From assembly GCF_042654245.1 (NCBI RefSeq), contig NZ_JBHSGI010000024.1:62001-126000 (forward strand): 64,000 nucleotides of DNA. The letters are read 5' to 3'. Below, one piece after another: positions 52,956 through 61,669 of the stretch. Position 1 is the first letter of the stretch. Every line of letters starts with the position of its first letter. Origin of the DNA: Seohaeicola_A nanhaiensis. GTDB taxonomy: Bacteria > Pseudomonadota > Alphaproteobacteria > Rhodobacterales > Rhodobacteraceae. Both the position numbers and the translations under genes were made by a program. The notes beneath the pieces are model-generated. The model was not told the origin of the DNA, did not search any database, and saw only the letters and a program-made list of their open reading frames with translations.

Positions 52956-54269
52956 ATGGAACAACTGATCCCGATCGGCATCTTCCTCTTCGTCCTCTTC
53001 CTGCTGCTGGGCTCCGGCGTCTGGGTCGGCCTCGCGCTGATGGGCGTGGCTTACGTCGGCATGGAGCTCTTCACCTCGCGTCCGGCCGGCGACGCGATGA
53101 TCACCAAGATCTGGACATCTTCGTCCTCCTGGACGCTGACGGCGCTGCCGCTTTTCATCTGGATGGGCGAAATCTTATATCGAACAAGGCTTTCCGAGGA
53201 CATGTTCAGAGGGCTCAGCCCCTGGATGGCCCGCCTCCCGGGCGGCCTGATCCACACCAATATCGTCGGCTGCACCGTCTTCGCCGCAGTGTCGGGCTCG
53301 TCAGCCGCCACGCTGACCACGGTCGGCAAGATGTCGATCCCCGAACTGCGCAAACGCGACTATCCCGAAAGCATGATCATCGGCACCCTCGCCGGCGCGG
53401 CGACCCTGGGTCTGATGATTCCTCCCTCGCTCACGCTGATCGTCTATGGCGTCACCATCAACGAATCGATCACCAAGCTCTTCATGGCCGGTGTCTTCCC
53501 GGGCCTGGTGCTGGCGGCCATGTTCATGGCCTATGTCGCCATCGCCTCCTTCCTGAAACGCGATTTCAACCCGAAGCCCGAACCGGTCATGACCTTCGCG
53601 CAGAAGCTGAAGAACTCGCGTTTCCTTCTGCCGGTGATCTGCCTCATCCTCGTCGTCATCGGCTCGATGTATCTCGGCTTTGCCACCGCGACCGAGGCGG
53701 CGGCCTTCGGCGTCATCGGCTCGCTGATCCTGGCGGCGGGGCAGGGGTCGCTCTCCCTCTCGACCTTCACCGAAAGCCTCATGGGCGCCGTGCGCACCTC
53801 GGCGATGATCGCCCTGATCCTCGCCGGCGCCGCTTTCCTCTCGCTGTCGATGGGTTTCACAGGCCTGCCGCGCGGGCTGGCCGACCTGATCGCCTCGCTC
53901 GAGCTGACGAAGTTTCAGCTGCTGATGGCGCTGCTGGTCTTCTACATCATCCTCGGCTGTTTCCTCGACGGCATCTCCTCGGTCGTACTGACCATGGCGG
54001 TGGTCGAACCGATGATCCGTCAGGCCGGCATCGACATCATCTGGTTCGGCATCTTCATCGTGGTGGTCGTCGAGATGGCGCAGATCACGCCGCCCATCGG
54101 CTTCAACCTCTTCGTGCTGCAGGGGATGACCGGCCATCAGATGACCTTCATCGCCCGCGCCGCGATTCCGATGTTCTTGATCATGGTGCTGATGGTCTTC
54201 GTTCTGATCTTCTTCCCCGAGCTCGCCACCTGGCTGCCCGACAACATCCGCCAGCGCCCGGGCGCCTGA
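52956..54269 (+). CDS. dctM: TRAP transporter large permease (DctM type)
   Basis: A 437-residue polytopic protein with DctM segments ALPLFIWMGEILYRTRLS, GCTVFAAVSGSSAATL, GLMIPPSLTLIVYGV and ITPPIGFNLFVLQGM. It completes the second TRAP importer. It is not closely similar by eye to the first DctM, so the two systems probably serve different ligands. Confidence 0.94.
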   Translation: MEQLIPIGIFLFVLFLLLGSGVWVGLALMGVAYVGMELFTSRPAGDAMITKIWTSSSSWTLTALPLFIWMGEILYRTRLSEDMFRGLSPWMARLPGGLIHTNIVGCTVFAAVSGSSAATLTTVGKMSIPELRKRDYPESMIIGTLAGAATLGLMIPPSLTLIVYGVTINESITKLFMAGVFPGLVLAAMFMAYVAIASFLKRDFNPKPEPVMTFAQKLKNSRFLLPVICLILVVIGSMYLGFATATEAAAFGVIGSLILAAGQGSLSLSTFTESLMGAVRTSAMIALILAGAAFLSLSMGFTGLPRGLADLIASLELTKFQLLMALLVFYIILGCFLDGISSVVLTMAVVEPMIRQAGIDIIWFGIFIVVVVEMAQITPPIGFNLFVLQGMTGHQMTFIARAAIPMFLIMVLMVFVLIFFPELATWLPDNIRQRPGA

Positions 54270-54273
54270 GGCG

Positions 54274-55179
54274 ATGCCTCTCCTGGTGATGGCGGCCCGG
54301 CACGGCCGGCTGCTTCTGGTCGCCGGGCTGGTGGCGGGGCTGGTGCTCCAGGATCTGGCCCAGGCGATGCGCGCCTGGCTGCCGGTCATGGTGGCCGGGC
54401 TGATCTTCATCGCGGCCTTCCGAATCGGGCATCGGCAGGCGGCGACTTCGCTCGGGGAGCTGCCCCGGCTGCTCGGCGCGGTTCTGGCCTTTCAGGTCGC
54501 GGTCCCGGTCATCGTCGCGCTTGTCTTCCTCGCCCTCGGAATGGCCGACACGCCGCTGGCGGTGGCGCTGACCCTGATGACCGCCGCGCCCTCGGTCGCC
54601 GGATCGCCCAATCTCACCGTCATGGCCGGCGGACCGCCAGTGCCGGCCCTGCGCCTCGTCATCGCGGGCACGGCCCTGCTGCCGCTGACGGTGTTCCCGG
54701 TGTTCCTGCTGACTCAGGGCCTCGGCGGACCTGCCGCGCTGGTCTGGGTCTCGCTGCGCCTGACCGCGATCATCCTGGCCGCCGCCACCTTCGCCTTCTG
54801 GCTGCGCGCGCGCTGGCTGCCCACGCCGGACGCGCGCCAGGTTCAGGCCATCGACGGCGCTTCGGCCCTGCTGATGGCGGTGATGGTCATCGGGCTGATG
54901 TCCGCCGCCGGCCCGGCGCTGACCCACGAGCCGGCGCGCTTCTTCACCTGGCTCGCCGCCGCCTTTGCCGCCAACTTCGGGCTGCAGCTCCTCGCCGGAG
55001 CACTGCTCAGGGGCCGCCCGGACCGGACGCCGCTCTCGATCATCGCGGGCAACCGCAACATCGCGCTGTTCCTCGTGGCGCTGCCGCCCGAGATCACCAC
55101 GCCGATCCTGCTCTTCATCGGCTGCTATCAGATGCCGATGTATCTGACTCCGCTACTGATGCGCTGGTATTACCGCTAG
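54274..55179 (+). CDS. BASS-like (bile acid:sodium symporter fold) membrane protein
   Basis: A 301-residue hydrophobic protein with about nine to ten predicted helices. TAAPSVAGSPNLTVMAGG and GNRNIALFLVALPPE resemble the crossover motifs of bile-acid/arsenite symporter families. It begins four bases after dctM, so it belongs to the operon. It could export or import a pathway product. The family call is moderate. Confidence 0.65.
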   Translation: MPLLVMAARHGRLLLVAGLVAGLVLQDLAQAMRAWLPVMVAGLIFIAAFRIGHRQAATSLGELPRLLGAVLAFQVAVPVIVALVFLALGMADTPLAVALTLMTAAPSVAGSPNLTVMAGGPPVPALRLVIAGTALLPLTVFPVFLLTQGLGGPAALVWVSLRLTAIILAAATFAFWLRARWLPTPDARQVQAIDGASALLMAVMVIGLMSAAGPALTHEPARFFTWLAAAFAANFGLQLLAGALLRGRPDRTPLSIIAGNRNIALFLVALPPEITTPILLFIGCYQMPMYLTPLLMRWYYR

Positions 55180-55191
55180 AGCGCGCCGTCT

Positions 55192-55216
55192 CTTCCTCTT
55201 GCCGGAAATATCCTCG
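55192..55216. repeat. second copy of the 25-base intergenic repeat
   Basis: CTTCCTCTTGCCGGAAATAT followed by CCTCG matches 22796-22820 at 23 of 25 positions. It lies in the 67-base gap between the convergent BASS-like gene and gshB, next to a run of G residues. Confidence 0.6.
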
Positions 55217-55246
55217 GGGGGACCGGGGGGCAGACAGCCCTCCGGC

Positions 55247-56182
55247 TCAGCCGACCTTTGCCTCGATCACCTGCCAGATCTTCTCGGCCACGTTGATCCC
55301 GTCGAAACGTTCCAGCTCCTGGATGCCGGTGGGCGAGGTCACGTTGATCTCGGTCAGGTAATCCCCGATCACGTCGATCCCCACGAAGACCTGACCCTTC
55401 TCGCGCAGCAATGGCCCGATGGTATCGCAGATCTCGCGGTCGCGCGCGGTCAGGCCGATCTTCTCGGGCCGCCCGCCCACATGCATGTTTGACCGCGTCT
55501 CACCCGCCTTCGGCACCCGGTTGATCGCGCCGACCGGCTCGCCGTCGACCAGGATCACCCGCTTGTCGCCCTGCGCCACCGCCGGCAGGAACTTCTGCAC
55601 GATCAGAGGCTCACGCGAAAAACCGGTGAACAGCTCGTAGAGCGAGGCCAGGTTGCGGTCGTTCTCGTCCAGCCGGAACACGCCGGCCCCGCCATTGCCG
55701 TAAAGCGGCTTCAGGATGATGTCGCCGTGGCGCGCCTTGAAGGCGCGGATGGTGTCCAGGTCGCGCGCGATGGTCGTGGGCGGCGTCAGGCCCGGAAAAT
55801 TCAGCACCAGCAGCTTTTCGGGATAGTTGCGCACCCAGAACGGGTCGTTCACCACCAAAGTCGTCTGCTTCAGCCGGTCGAGCAGATGGGTCGAGGTGAT
55901 GTAATGCATGTCGAAGGGCGGATCCTGACGCAGCCACACCACGTCGAAATCGGCCAGATCCACCTCGCGGCTCTCGCCCAGGATTGCGGGGGCAGCCGGG
56001 TCCCGCTGGACGGTCATGTCCTGCCCGCGCGCGGTGATGCGCCCTTCCTGATAGGCCAGCTGGTCCGGGCCGTAGTAGAACAGCGAATGCCCCCGCTTCT
56101 GCGCCTCTTCGGCGAGGCGGAAGCTGCTGTCGGCATTGATGTTCACCGTAAGGATCGGGTCCATCTGGAAGGCGATTTTCAT
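55247..56182 (-). CDS. gshB: glutathione synthetase
   Basis: A 311-residue ATP-grasp enzyme that joins gamma-glutamylcysteine and glycine. Motifs are AFQMDPILTVNINADSSF at the N-terminus, VWLRQDPPFDMHYITSTHLL, ILKPLYGNGGAGVFRL and FVGIDVIGDYLTEINVTSPTG. ATG 56182 (MKIAFQMDP) is the conserved start; the 18-residue extension is unlikely. It follows yraN on the same strand. Confidence 0.96.
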   Translation of the reverse strand: MKIAFQMDPILTVNINADSSFRLAEEAQKRGHSLFYYGPDQLAYQEGRITARGQDMTVQRDPAAPAILGESREVDLADFDVVWLRQDPPFDMHYITSTHLLDRLKQTTLVVNDPFWVRNYPEKLLVLNFPGLTPPTTIARDLDTIRAFKARHGDIILKPLYGNGGAGVFRLDENDRNLASLYELFTGFSREPLIVQKFLPAVAQGDKRVILVDGEPVGAINRVPKAGETRSNMHVGGRPEKIGLTARDREICDTIGPLLREKGQVFVGIDVIGDYLTEINVTSPTGIQELERFDGINVAEKIWQVIEAKVG

Positions 56183-56242
56183 GGCGGTTCCCCTGTGTTC
56201 GGCCGCATTCATGGCGCAGGCGCGAGGGGGGATCAATGGCGA

Positions 56243-56614
56243 TCAGGTCTCGCCGAAGGCGTTTTCGATGATCCGGAAGGCGCCGGTGGCGTTCACCAGC
56301 GCCACGTCAAACCGCATGTTGGTCATCAGCCCGTTCGGTTCCCCGGCCAGAAACTGCTCCGCCGCCGCGCAGATCCGGCGCATCTGGTGACGGCACAGGG
56401 CGTCGGCGGCCCGGGCAAAATCGCTGCTTTTCTTGACCTCGACAAAGACCAGCCCGTCCTTGTCGCGCGCGATGATGTCGATCTCTCCGCCGCCCGCGCG
56501 CCAGCGCCGCGCGGCCAGCGCAAAGCCGCGCCGCTGATAGTCTTCGGCGATCCGCTCCTCCGCCGAGGCGCCCGCCTCATAGGCCAGCTTCCCGCGCAGC
56601 GCCTTCTGCATCAT
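56243..56614 (-). CDS. yraN: UPF0102/YraN family nuclease-fold protein
   Basis: A 123-residue protein of the restriction-endonuclease-like fold. The conserved core GGEIDIIARDKDGLVFVEVK carries the acidic and Lys residues of the family. Its function is not established. Tandem ATG codons at 56614 and 56611 overlap the rsmI stop. Confidence 0.92.
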   Translation of the reverse strand: MMQKALRGKLAYEAGASAEERIAEDYQRRGFALAARRWRAGGGEIDIIARDKDGLVFVEVKKSSDFARAADALCRHQMRRICAAAEQFLAGEPNGLMTNMRFDVALVNATGAFRIIENAFGET

Positions 56615-57468
56615 CCCTTCCCCAGCGTCAGCGCCATCTGATAGACCTTGCGGCGTGGCAGATCGTGCAGCCGCGCCACAAGATCCGCCGCATCGCGCAG
56701 GCTGTTCCCCTTCATCGCCTCGATCAGATCCGCTTCTACGTCGGATTCCCTAATTTTCACCGAACGCCCGCGGTCGACCACCAGCACGATCTCGCCCTTC
56801 ACCGGCGCCCCCTCCAGCGACCGCGCAAGCTCCCCCAGCGGCAGGCGGCGAACCTCCTCGAATTTCTTCGTCAGCTCACGGCACAGCGCGGCGGGGCGCT
56901 CTTCGCCCAGCACCTCCGCCATGTCGGCCAGGGCCGCCGCCACCCGCTGCGGCGATTCGTAGAACACAAGCGTGCCGGGGATCTGGGCCAGCTCTTCCAG
57001 CCGCGTGCGGCGCGCCGCCCGGGCCGGGGGCAGAAATCCGCCGAAGAAGAACGCGTCGGTTGGCAGCCCCGCCAGCGCCAGCGCGGTGGTCAGCGCCGTC
57101 GCACCCGGCGCCGCCGTGACCGGATGACCCGCCGCCGCCGCCGCGCGCGCCAGGTCGAATCCCGGATCGGCGATCAGCGGCATCCCCGCTTCCGAGGCAT
57201 AGGCGACCGATCGCCCCTCGGCCATCGCCTCCACAAGCCGTGCGCGCACGCCTTCTCCGCTATGGTCGTGATAGGCGATCACCCGCCGCCCCTCCAGCGG
57301 CACGCCGTGGATGTCCATCAGATGGCGCAGGCTGCGGGTGTCCTCCGCCGCCAGCACATCGGCCGAGGCCAGGGTGTCCAGCGCGCGCAGGGTAATGTCC
57401 CGCGCGGTCCCGATGGGTGTGGCGACAAAATGCAGGCCCGGAGCCAATTGTACCTTGCGGTGATTCAA
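56611..57468 (-). CDS. rsmI: 16S rRNA (cytidine-1402-2'-O)-methyltransferase
   Basis: A 285-residue tetrapyrrole-methylase-fold RNA methyltransferase. GLHFVATPIGTARDITLRAL, LAAEDTRSLRHLM, SEAGMPLIADPGFDL and VFYESPQRV are diagnostic. The start is a TTG at 57468 (MNHRKVQL), as no ATG is available upstream of the conserved core. It overlaps yraN, and an lpoA-like gene diverges from it, as in many proteobacteria. Confidence 0.94.
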   Translation of the reverse strand: MNHRKVQLAPGLHFVATPIGTARDITLRALDTLASADVLAAEDTRSLRHLMDIHGVPLEGRRVIAYHDHSGEGVRARLVEAMAEGRSVAYASEAGMPLIADPGFDLARAAAAAGHPVTAAPGATALTTALALAGLPTDAFFFGGFLPPARAARRTRLEELAQIPGTLVFYESPQRVAAALADMAEVLGEERPAALCRELTKKFEEVRRLPLGELARSLEGAPVKGEIVLVVDRGRSVKIRESDVEADLIEAMKGNSLRDAADLVARLHDLPRRKVYQMALTLGKG

Positions 57469-57554
57469 TGCTGGACCCGCCTTCGCTGACGTCTATTATT
57501 CCGGACCGACCAGCACGCGGTATCAAAGCCGCGCGATCCGAGGGAGAGAGTTCC

Positions 57555-58727
57555 ATGTTCGCTGTTTTTTCCAATGCCCGCAAGGCGGCCCTTGTCGGGC
57601 TGACACTGATCGCCGGCGCCCTGCTTTCCGCCTGTGATGTCGCCACAGGTACAGGTGGCCCGTCCATCGACACCTCCGCGCCTGTCCCCGTCGCGCTGCT
57701 CGTGCCGCGCGGTTCGGCCCAGCCCGGCGACGCAATCCTCGCGGTCAGCCTCGAAAACGCCGCCCGTCTTGCGATCGCCGACCTGCAGGGCGTCAAGATC
57801 GACCTGCGCGTCTATGACACCGCGGGCGACGCGGGCACTGCCGCCACCGTGGCCAGCCAGGCCGTGGACGAGGGCGCCCGGATCATCCTCGGACCGGTCT
57901 ATGCCGAATCCGCCAATGCGGCCGGCCTCGCCGTGCGCAACCGCAACGTCAATGTGCTCTCCTTCTCGAACAACGCCTCGATCGCCGGCGGCAACGTCTT
58001 CATCCTCGGCCCCACCTTCGAGAACACCGCCACACGCATGGCCAACTACGCCGCCTCCCATGGCAAGCGGAACATCGTCGTGGTCTATTCGACCGACCTC
58101 GCCGGCACTGCTGGCCGCGACGCCTTTCAGGCCGCCGCAACCCGGGCCGGCGCACGGATCGCCGGGGCCGTACCTTTCGAGCTTTCGCAGCAGAGCGTGA
58201 TCGCCTCGGTGCCCCGCATCAAGGAAACCGTCTCCAGCACCGGCGCCGACGCGCTGTTCCTGACCGCCAACACCGCCGGTGCCCTGCCGCTCCTGTCGCA
58301 GATGCTGCCCGAAGCCGGGGTGTCGCCCTCTGCCGTGCAGTACATCGGCCTCACCCGCTGGGACATCCCGGCCCAGACGCTCGAGCTTCCGGGCGTGCAG
58401 GGCGGATGGTTCGCGCTGCCCGACCCGAACAAGGCCGCGCTCTTCAACAGCCGCTACGCCGCCGCCTATGGCGCCGCGCCGCACCCGATCGGCGGCCTCG
58501 CCTATGACGGCATCGCCGCCATCGGCGCCCTTGTCGGTGCCGGCAAGGCGAACGCGCTGACCGGCGCTGCGCTCACCCAGGGGGCCGGTTTCCAGGGTGT
58601 CGGTGGCATCTTCCGCCTGCGCTCGGATGGCACCAACCAGCGCGGCCTCGCCGTCGCGACGATCCAGAACAAGCAGGTGGTAGTGATTGACCCCGCCCCG
58701 ACAAGCTTCGCGGGTCCTGGCCTCTGA
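57555..58727 (+). CDS. penicillin-binding protein activator (LpoA/LppC-like) lipoprotein
   Basis: A 390-residue predicted lipoprotein. The signal ends in the lipobox LLSAC (about 24-28). The rest has a periplasmic-binding, Leu-binding-protein-like fold with VALLVPRGSAQPGDAILAVSLENAARLA and IILGPVYAESANAAG. The position opposite rsmI-yraN supports an LpoA/YraM relation. ATG 57555 follows GAGGGAGAG. It would lie in the outer membrane and stimulate peptidoglycan synthase activity. Confidence 0.85.
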   Translation: MFAVFSNARKAALVGLTLIAGALLSACDVATGTGGPSIDTSAPVPVALLVPRGSAQPGDAILAVSLENAARLAIADLQGVKIDLRVYDTAGDAGTAATVASQAVDEGARIILGPVYAESANAAGLAVRNRNVNVLSFSNNASIAGGNVFILGPTFENTATRMANYAASHGKRNIVVVYSTDLAGTAGRDAFQAAATRAGARIAGAVPFELSQQSVIASVPRIKETVSSTGADALFLTANTAGALPLLSQMLPEAGVSPSAVQYIGLTRWDIPAQTLELPGVQGGWFALPDPNKAALFNSRYAAAYGAAPHPIGGLAYDGIAAIGALVGAGKANALTGAALTQGAGFQGVGGIFRLRSDGTNQRGLAVATIQNKQVVVIDPAPTSFAGPGL

Positions 58728-61503
58728 GCCAGCGGTCCAGGCCCCCGAACTCGCGCTGATCTGCGACGATTCGCGGTCCATCTTCGATGTGGACGCCGTC
58801 ACCGCCGCGCTCGACGCGCTGGCGGTCGACGCGCTGCCGCCACTCGAAATGAGGGCCGAGACCGTCCGCATCCTGCGCGAGGCGAACCAGACCGGGCGCG
58901 CGGCGATTGCCGACGCCTTCGCCAAGGCGCCCTTCAACGCCGAGGCACTCACCCGCTCCTACGCCTGGCTGACCGACTGTCTGGTCATCTCGGCGCTGCG
59001 GGTCGCCCGCACCCGCCTGCACCCGCTGCCCAACCCCACTGCCGCCGAGCGCATCGCCCTGATCGCGGTCGGTGGCTATGGACGGGGCGAGATGGCGCCC
59101 TTCTCGGACGTCGACCTGCTGTTCGTCACCCCCTACAAGATCACCCCCTGGGCCGAGAGCGTCATCGAATCGATGCTCTACATCCTCTGGGATCTTCGGC
59201 TGAAGGTCGGCCACGCCAGCCGCACCATCCGCGAATGCGTGCGCCTTGGCCTCAGCGATTTCACCATCCGGACCGCGCTGCTCGAACATCGGTTCCTGAC
59301 CGGCGACGGCCGGCTCGCGGCCGAACTCGACAAGCGCCTCAAGGCCGACCTCTTCGCCCACGACGCCCGTGCCTTTCTCGAGGCCAAGCTCGAGGAACGC
59401 GCCGCGCGGCACGCCAAGTTCGGCCAGCGCTATGTGGTCGAACCCAACGTCAAGGAAGGCAAGGGCGGGCTGCGCGATCTCCAGTCGATGTTCTGGATGG
59501 CGAAATACGTCCACGGCGTGGACGACGCCGCCGACCTCGTGCCGCTCGGCGTCTTCCGGCGCGAAGAGTTCGAACGCTTCCGCCGCGCCGAAGACTTCCT
59601 TTGGGCCGTCCGCTCGCACATGCACCTGCTCGCCGGCCGCGCCACCGAACAGCTGACCTTCGACCTCCAGGTCGAGGTGGCCGAGCGCATGGGCTATCAG
59701 GACAAGGCGGGCCGCCGGGGGGTCGAGGTCTTCATGCAGGACTATTTCCGCCACGCGACCGCGGTGGGCGACCTGACCCGCATCCTGCTGACCAAGCTCG
59801 AGGCGATCCACGTCAAGCCCGCGCCGCTGCTCGACCGCATCTTCCAGCGCAAACGCCGCGCGCGCGAGGGTTACGAGGTCATTCACAACCGTCTGGCGAT
59901 CAGCGATCCCAAGGAGTTTCTTGCCGATCCGGTGAACATCCTGCGCCTTTTCGACGAAGGTCTGCGCACGGGCATGCTGATCCACCCCGACGCCATGCGG
60001 CTGGTCACGGCCAACCTCCACCTGATCGACGACGAGATGCGCAACGACCGCGAGGCGGCGAACATCTTCATGGGTCTGCTGCTGAAACACGGCAACCCGG
60101 AACGCGCCCTGCGGCGGATGAACGAGCTGGGCGTGCTGGCAGCCTTCCTGCCGGAATTCGAGCCCATCGTCGCGATGATGCAGTTCAACATGTATCACAG
60201 CTATACGGTGGACGAGCACATCATCCAGTGCATCCGCAACCTCGCCCAGATCGAAAAGGGCGAACTGCGCGAATCCCTTCCCATTGCCTCGGGCATCCTC
60301 AAGGAGGGCGTGAACCGCAAGGTGCTCTACCTTGCCGTCCTGCTTCATGACATCGGGAAGGGCCGCAGCGAGGACCATTCGATTCTCGGCGCCCAGATCG
60401 CCCGTCGCGTCGCCCCGCGCCTCGGCCTCAACAAGGCTGACAGCGAAACGGTGGAATGGCTGGTGCGCCACCACTTGCTCATGTCCGACATGGCGCAGAA
60501 ACGAGATATCGCCGACCCGCGCACCGTGCGGGACTTCGCCAAGGCGGTGCAGACGGTCAAGCGGATGGACCTGCTCACTGTTCTGACCGTCTGCGACATC
60601 CGCGGTGTCGGCCCGAACACCTGGAACAACTGGAAGGCCGCGCTCATCCGTGCGCTGTACCGCCAGACGCGGCGCGCGCTGGAAGAGGGGATGGAGGCGC
60701 TCAACCGCGAGAACCGCGGCACCGAGGCCAAGCGTCTTCTGCGCGAGGCGCTGCCCGACTGGCCCAAATCTGCGCTCAAGACCGAGACGTCGCGTCACTA
60801 TCCGCCATACTGGCAGGGTCTGCACGTCACCGCCCATGTCGATTTCGCCCGCATGCTGCGCGAACTCGAAGAGGCTAACGATCCCGGGAAGGTTCTGATC
60901 AACCTGCACCCGGACGAAGACCGCGACGCGACCCGCGTCTGCTTCGTGATGGCCGATCATCCCGGCATCTTCGCACGCCTCGCCGGCGCGCTGGCCCTCG
61001 TCGGCGCGAATGTGGTCGACGCGCGCAGCTATACCACCAAGGACGGCTACGTGACCGACGCCTTTTGGATCCAGGACGCCGACGGCCATCCCTACGAGGC
61101 CGCGCGCCTGCCGCGTCTGGCGCAGATGATCCACAAGACGCTCAAGGGCGAGGTGGTCGCCCGCGACGCGCTGAAATCCCGCGACAAGATCAAGAAGCGC
61201 GAGAAGGCCTTCAACGTCGCCACTCACATCTCCTTCGACAACGACGGGTCGGAAATCTACACGATCATCGAGGTCGACACCCGCGATCGCCCGGGCCTGC
61301 TCTACGATCTGGCGCGCACCCTGGCAGCCAGCAACGTCTATATCGCCAATGCGGTGATCGCGACCTTTGGCGAGCAGGTGGTCGATACCTTCTACGTGAA
61401 GGACATGTTCGGCCTGAAATACCACTCCGAAAGCAAGCAGCGCTCGCTGGAGGCGAAGCTGCGCAAGGCGATCGAGGAAGGGGCCGCCCGCGCCCGAGAC
61501 TGA
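58687..61503 (+). CDS. glnD: [protein-PII] uridylyltransferase/UMP-removing enzyme
   Basis: A 938-residue bifunctional nitrogen sensor. The nucleotidyltransferase motif GGYGRGEMAPFSDVDLLF is at about 123-140, the HD hydrolase motif LLHDIGKGRSEDHS at about 552, and two ACT domains near 748 and 859 bind glutamine. The start is uncertain: TTG 58687 overlaps the upstream gene by 41 bases, and no ATG occurs before residue 55. It modifies PII proteins in response to glutamine. Confidence 0.95.
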   Translation: MTPPRQASRVLASEPAVQAPELALICDDSRSIFDVDAVTAALDALAVDALPPLEMRAETVRILREANQTGRAAIADAFAKAPFNAEALTRSYAWLTDCLVISALRVARTRLHPLPNPTAAERIALIAVGGYGRGEMAPFSDVDLLFVTPYKITPWAESVIESMLYILWDLRLKVGHASRTIRECVRLGLSDFTIRTALLEHRFLTGDGRLAAELDKRLKADLFAHDARAFLEAKLEERAARHAKFGQRYVVEPNVKEGKGGLRDLQSMFWMAKYVHGVDDAADLVPLGVFRREEFERFRRAEDFLWAVRSHMHLLAGRATEQLTFDLQVEVAERMGYQDKAGRRGVEVFMQDYFRHATAVGDLTRILLTKLEAIHVKPAPLLDRIFQRKRRAREGYEVIHNRLAISDPKEFLADPVNILRLFDEGLRTGMLIHPDAMRLVTANLHLIDDEMRNDREAANIFMGLLLKHGNPERALRRMNELGVLAAFLPEFEPIVAMMQFNMYHSYTVDEHIIQCIRNLAQIEKGELRESLPIASGILKEGVNRKVLYLAVLLHDIGKGRSEDHSILGAQIARRVAPRLGLNKADSETVEWLVRHHLLMSDMAQKRDIADPRTVRDFAKAVQTVKRMDLLTVLTVCDIRGVGPNTWNNWKAALIRALYRQTRRALEEGMEALNRENRGTEAKRLLREALPDWPKSALKTETSRHYPPYWQGLHVTAHVDFARMLRELEEANDPGKVLINLHPDEDRDATRVCFVMADHPGIFARLAGALALVGANVVDARSYTTKDGYVTDAFWIQDADGHPYEAARLPRLAQMIHKTLKGEVVARDALKSRDKIKKREKAFNVATHISFDNDGSEIYTIIEVDTRDRPGLLYDLARTLAASNVYIANAVIATFGEQVVDTFYVKDMFGLKYHSESKQRSLEAKLRKAIEEGAARARD

Positions 61504-61669
61504 CAGGTTCGGCAGAGCGGGTGCAGACGATTGCGCCCGGCTGTTTCCGAAAGGCGACAAGCCCCGATCCCAGGACAACGCAAAGCCGCGAACGAATGTC
61601 GCTTTTGATCGCACCCATGGTCCCCGCGGGGTATAGACCCATGCACGGATCATTCGGAGTGACGGTGCG

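Noticed and set aside
61504..61669. Possible RNA gene between glnD and the NuoE-NuoF fusion
   Set aside because: No cloverleaf, strong hairpin or T-tract could be found; it looks like an ordinary leader.
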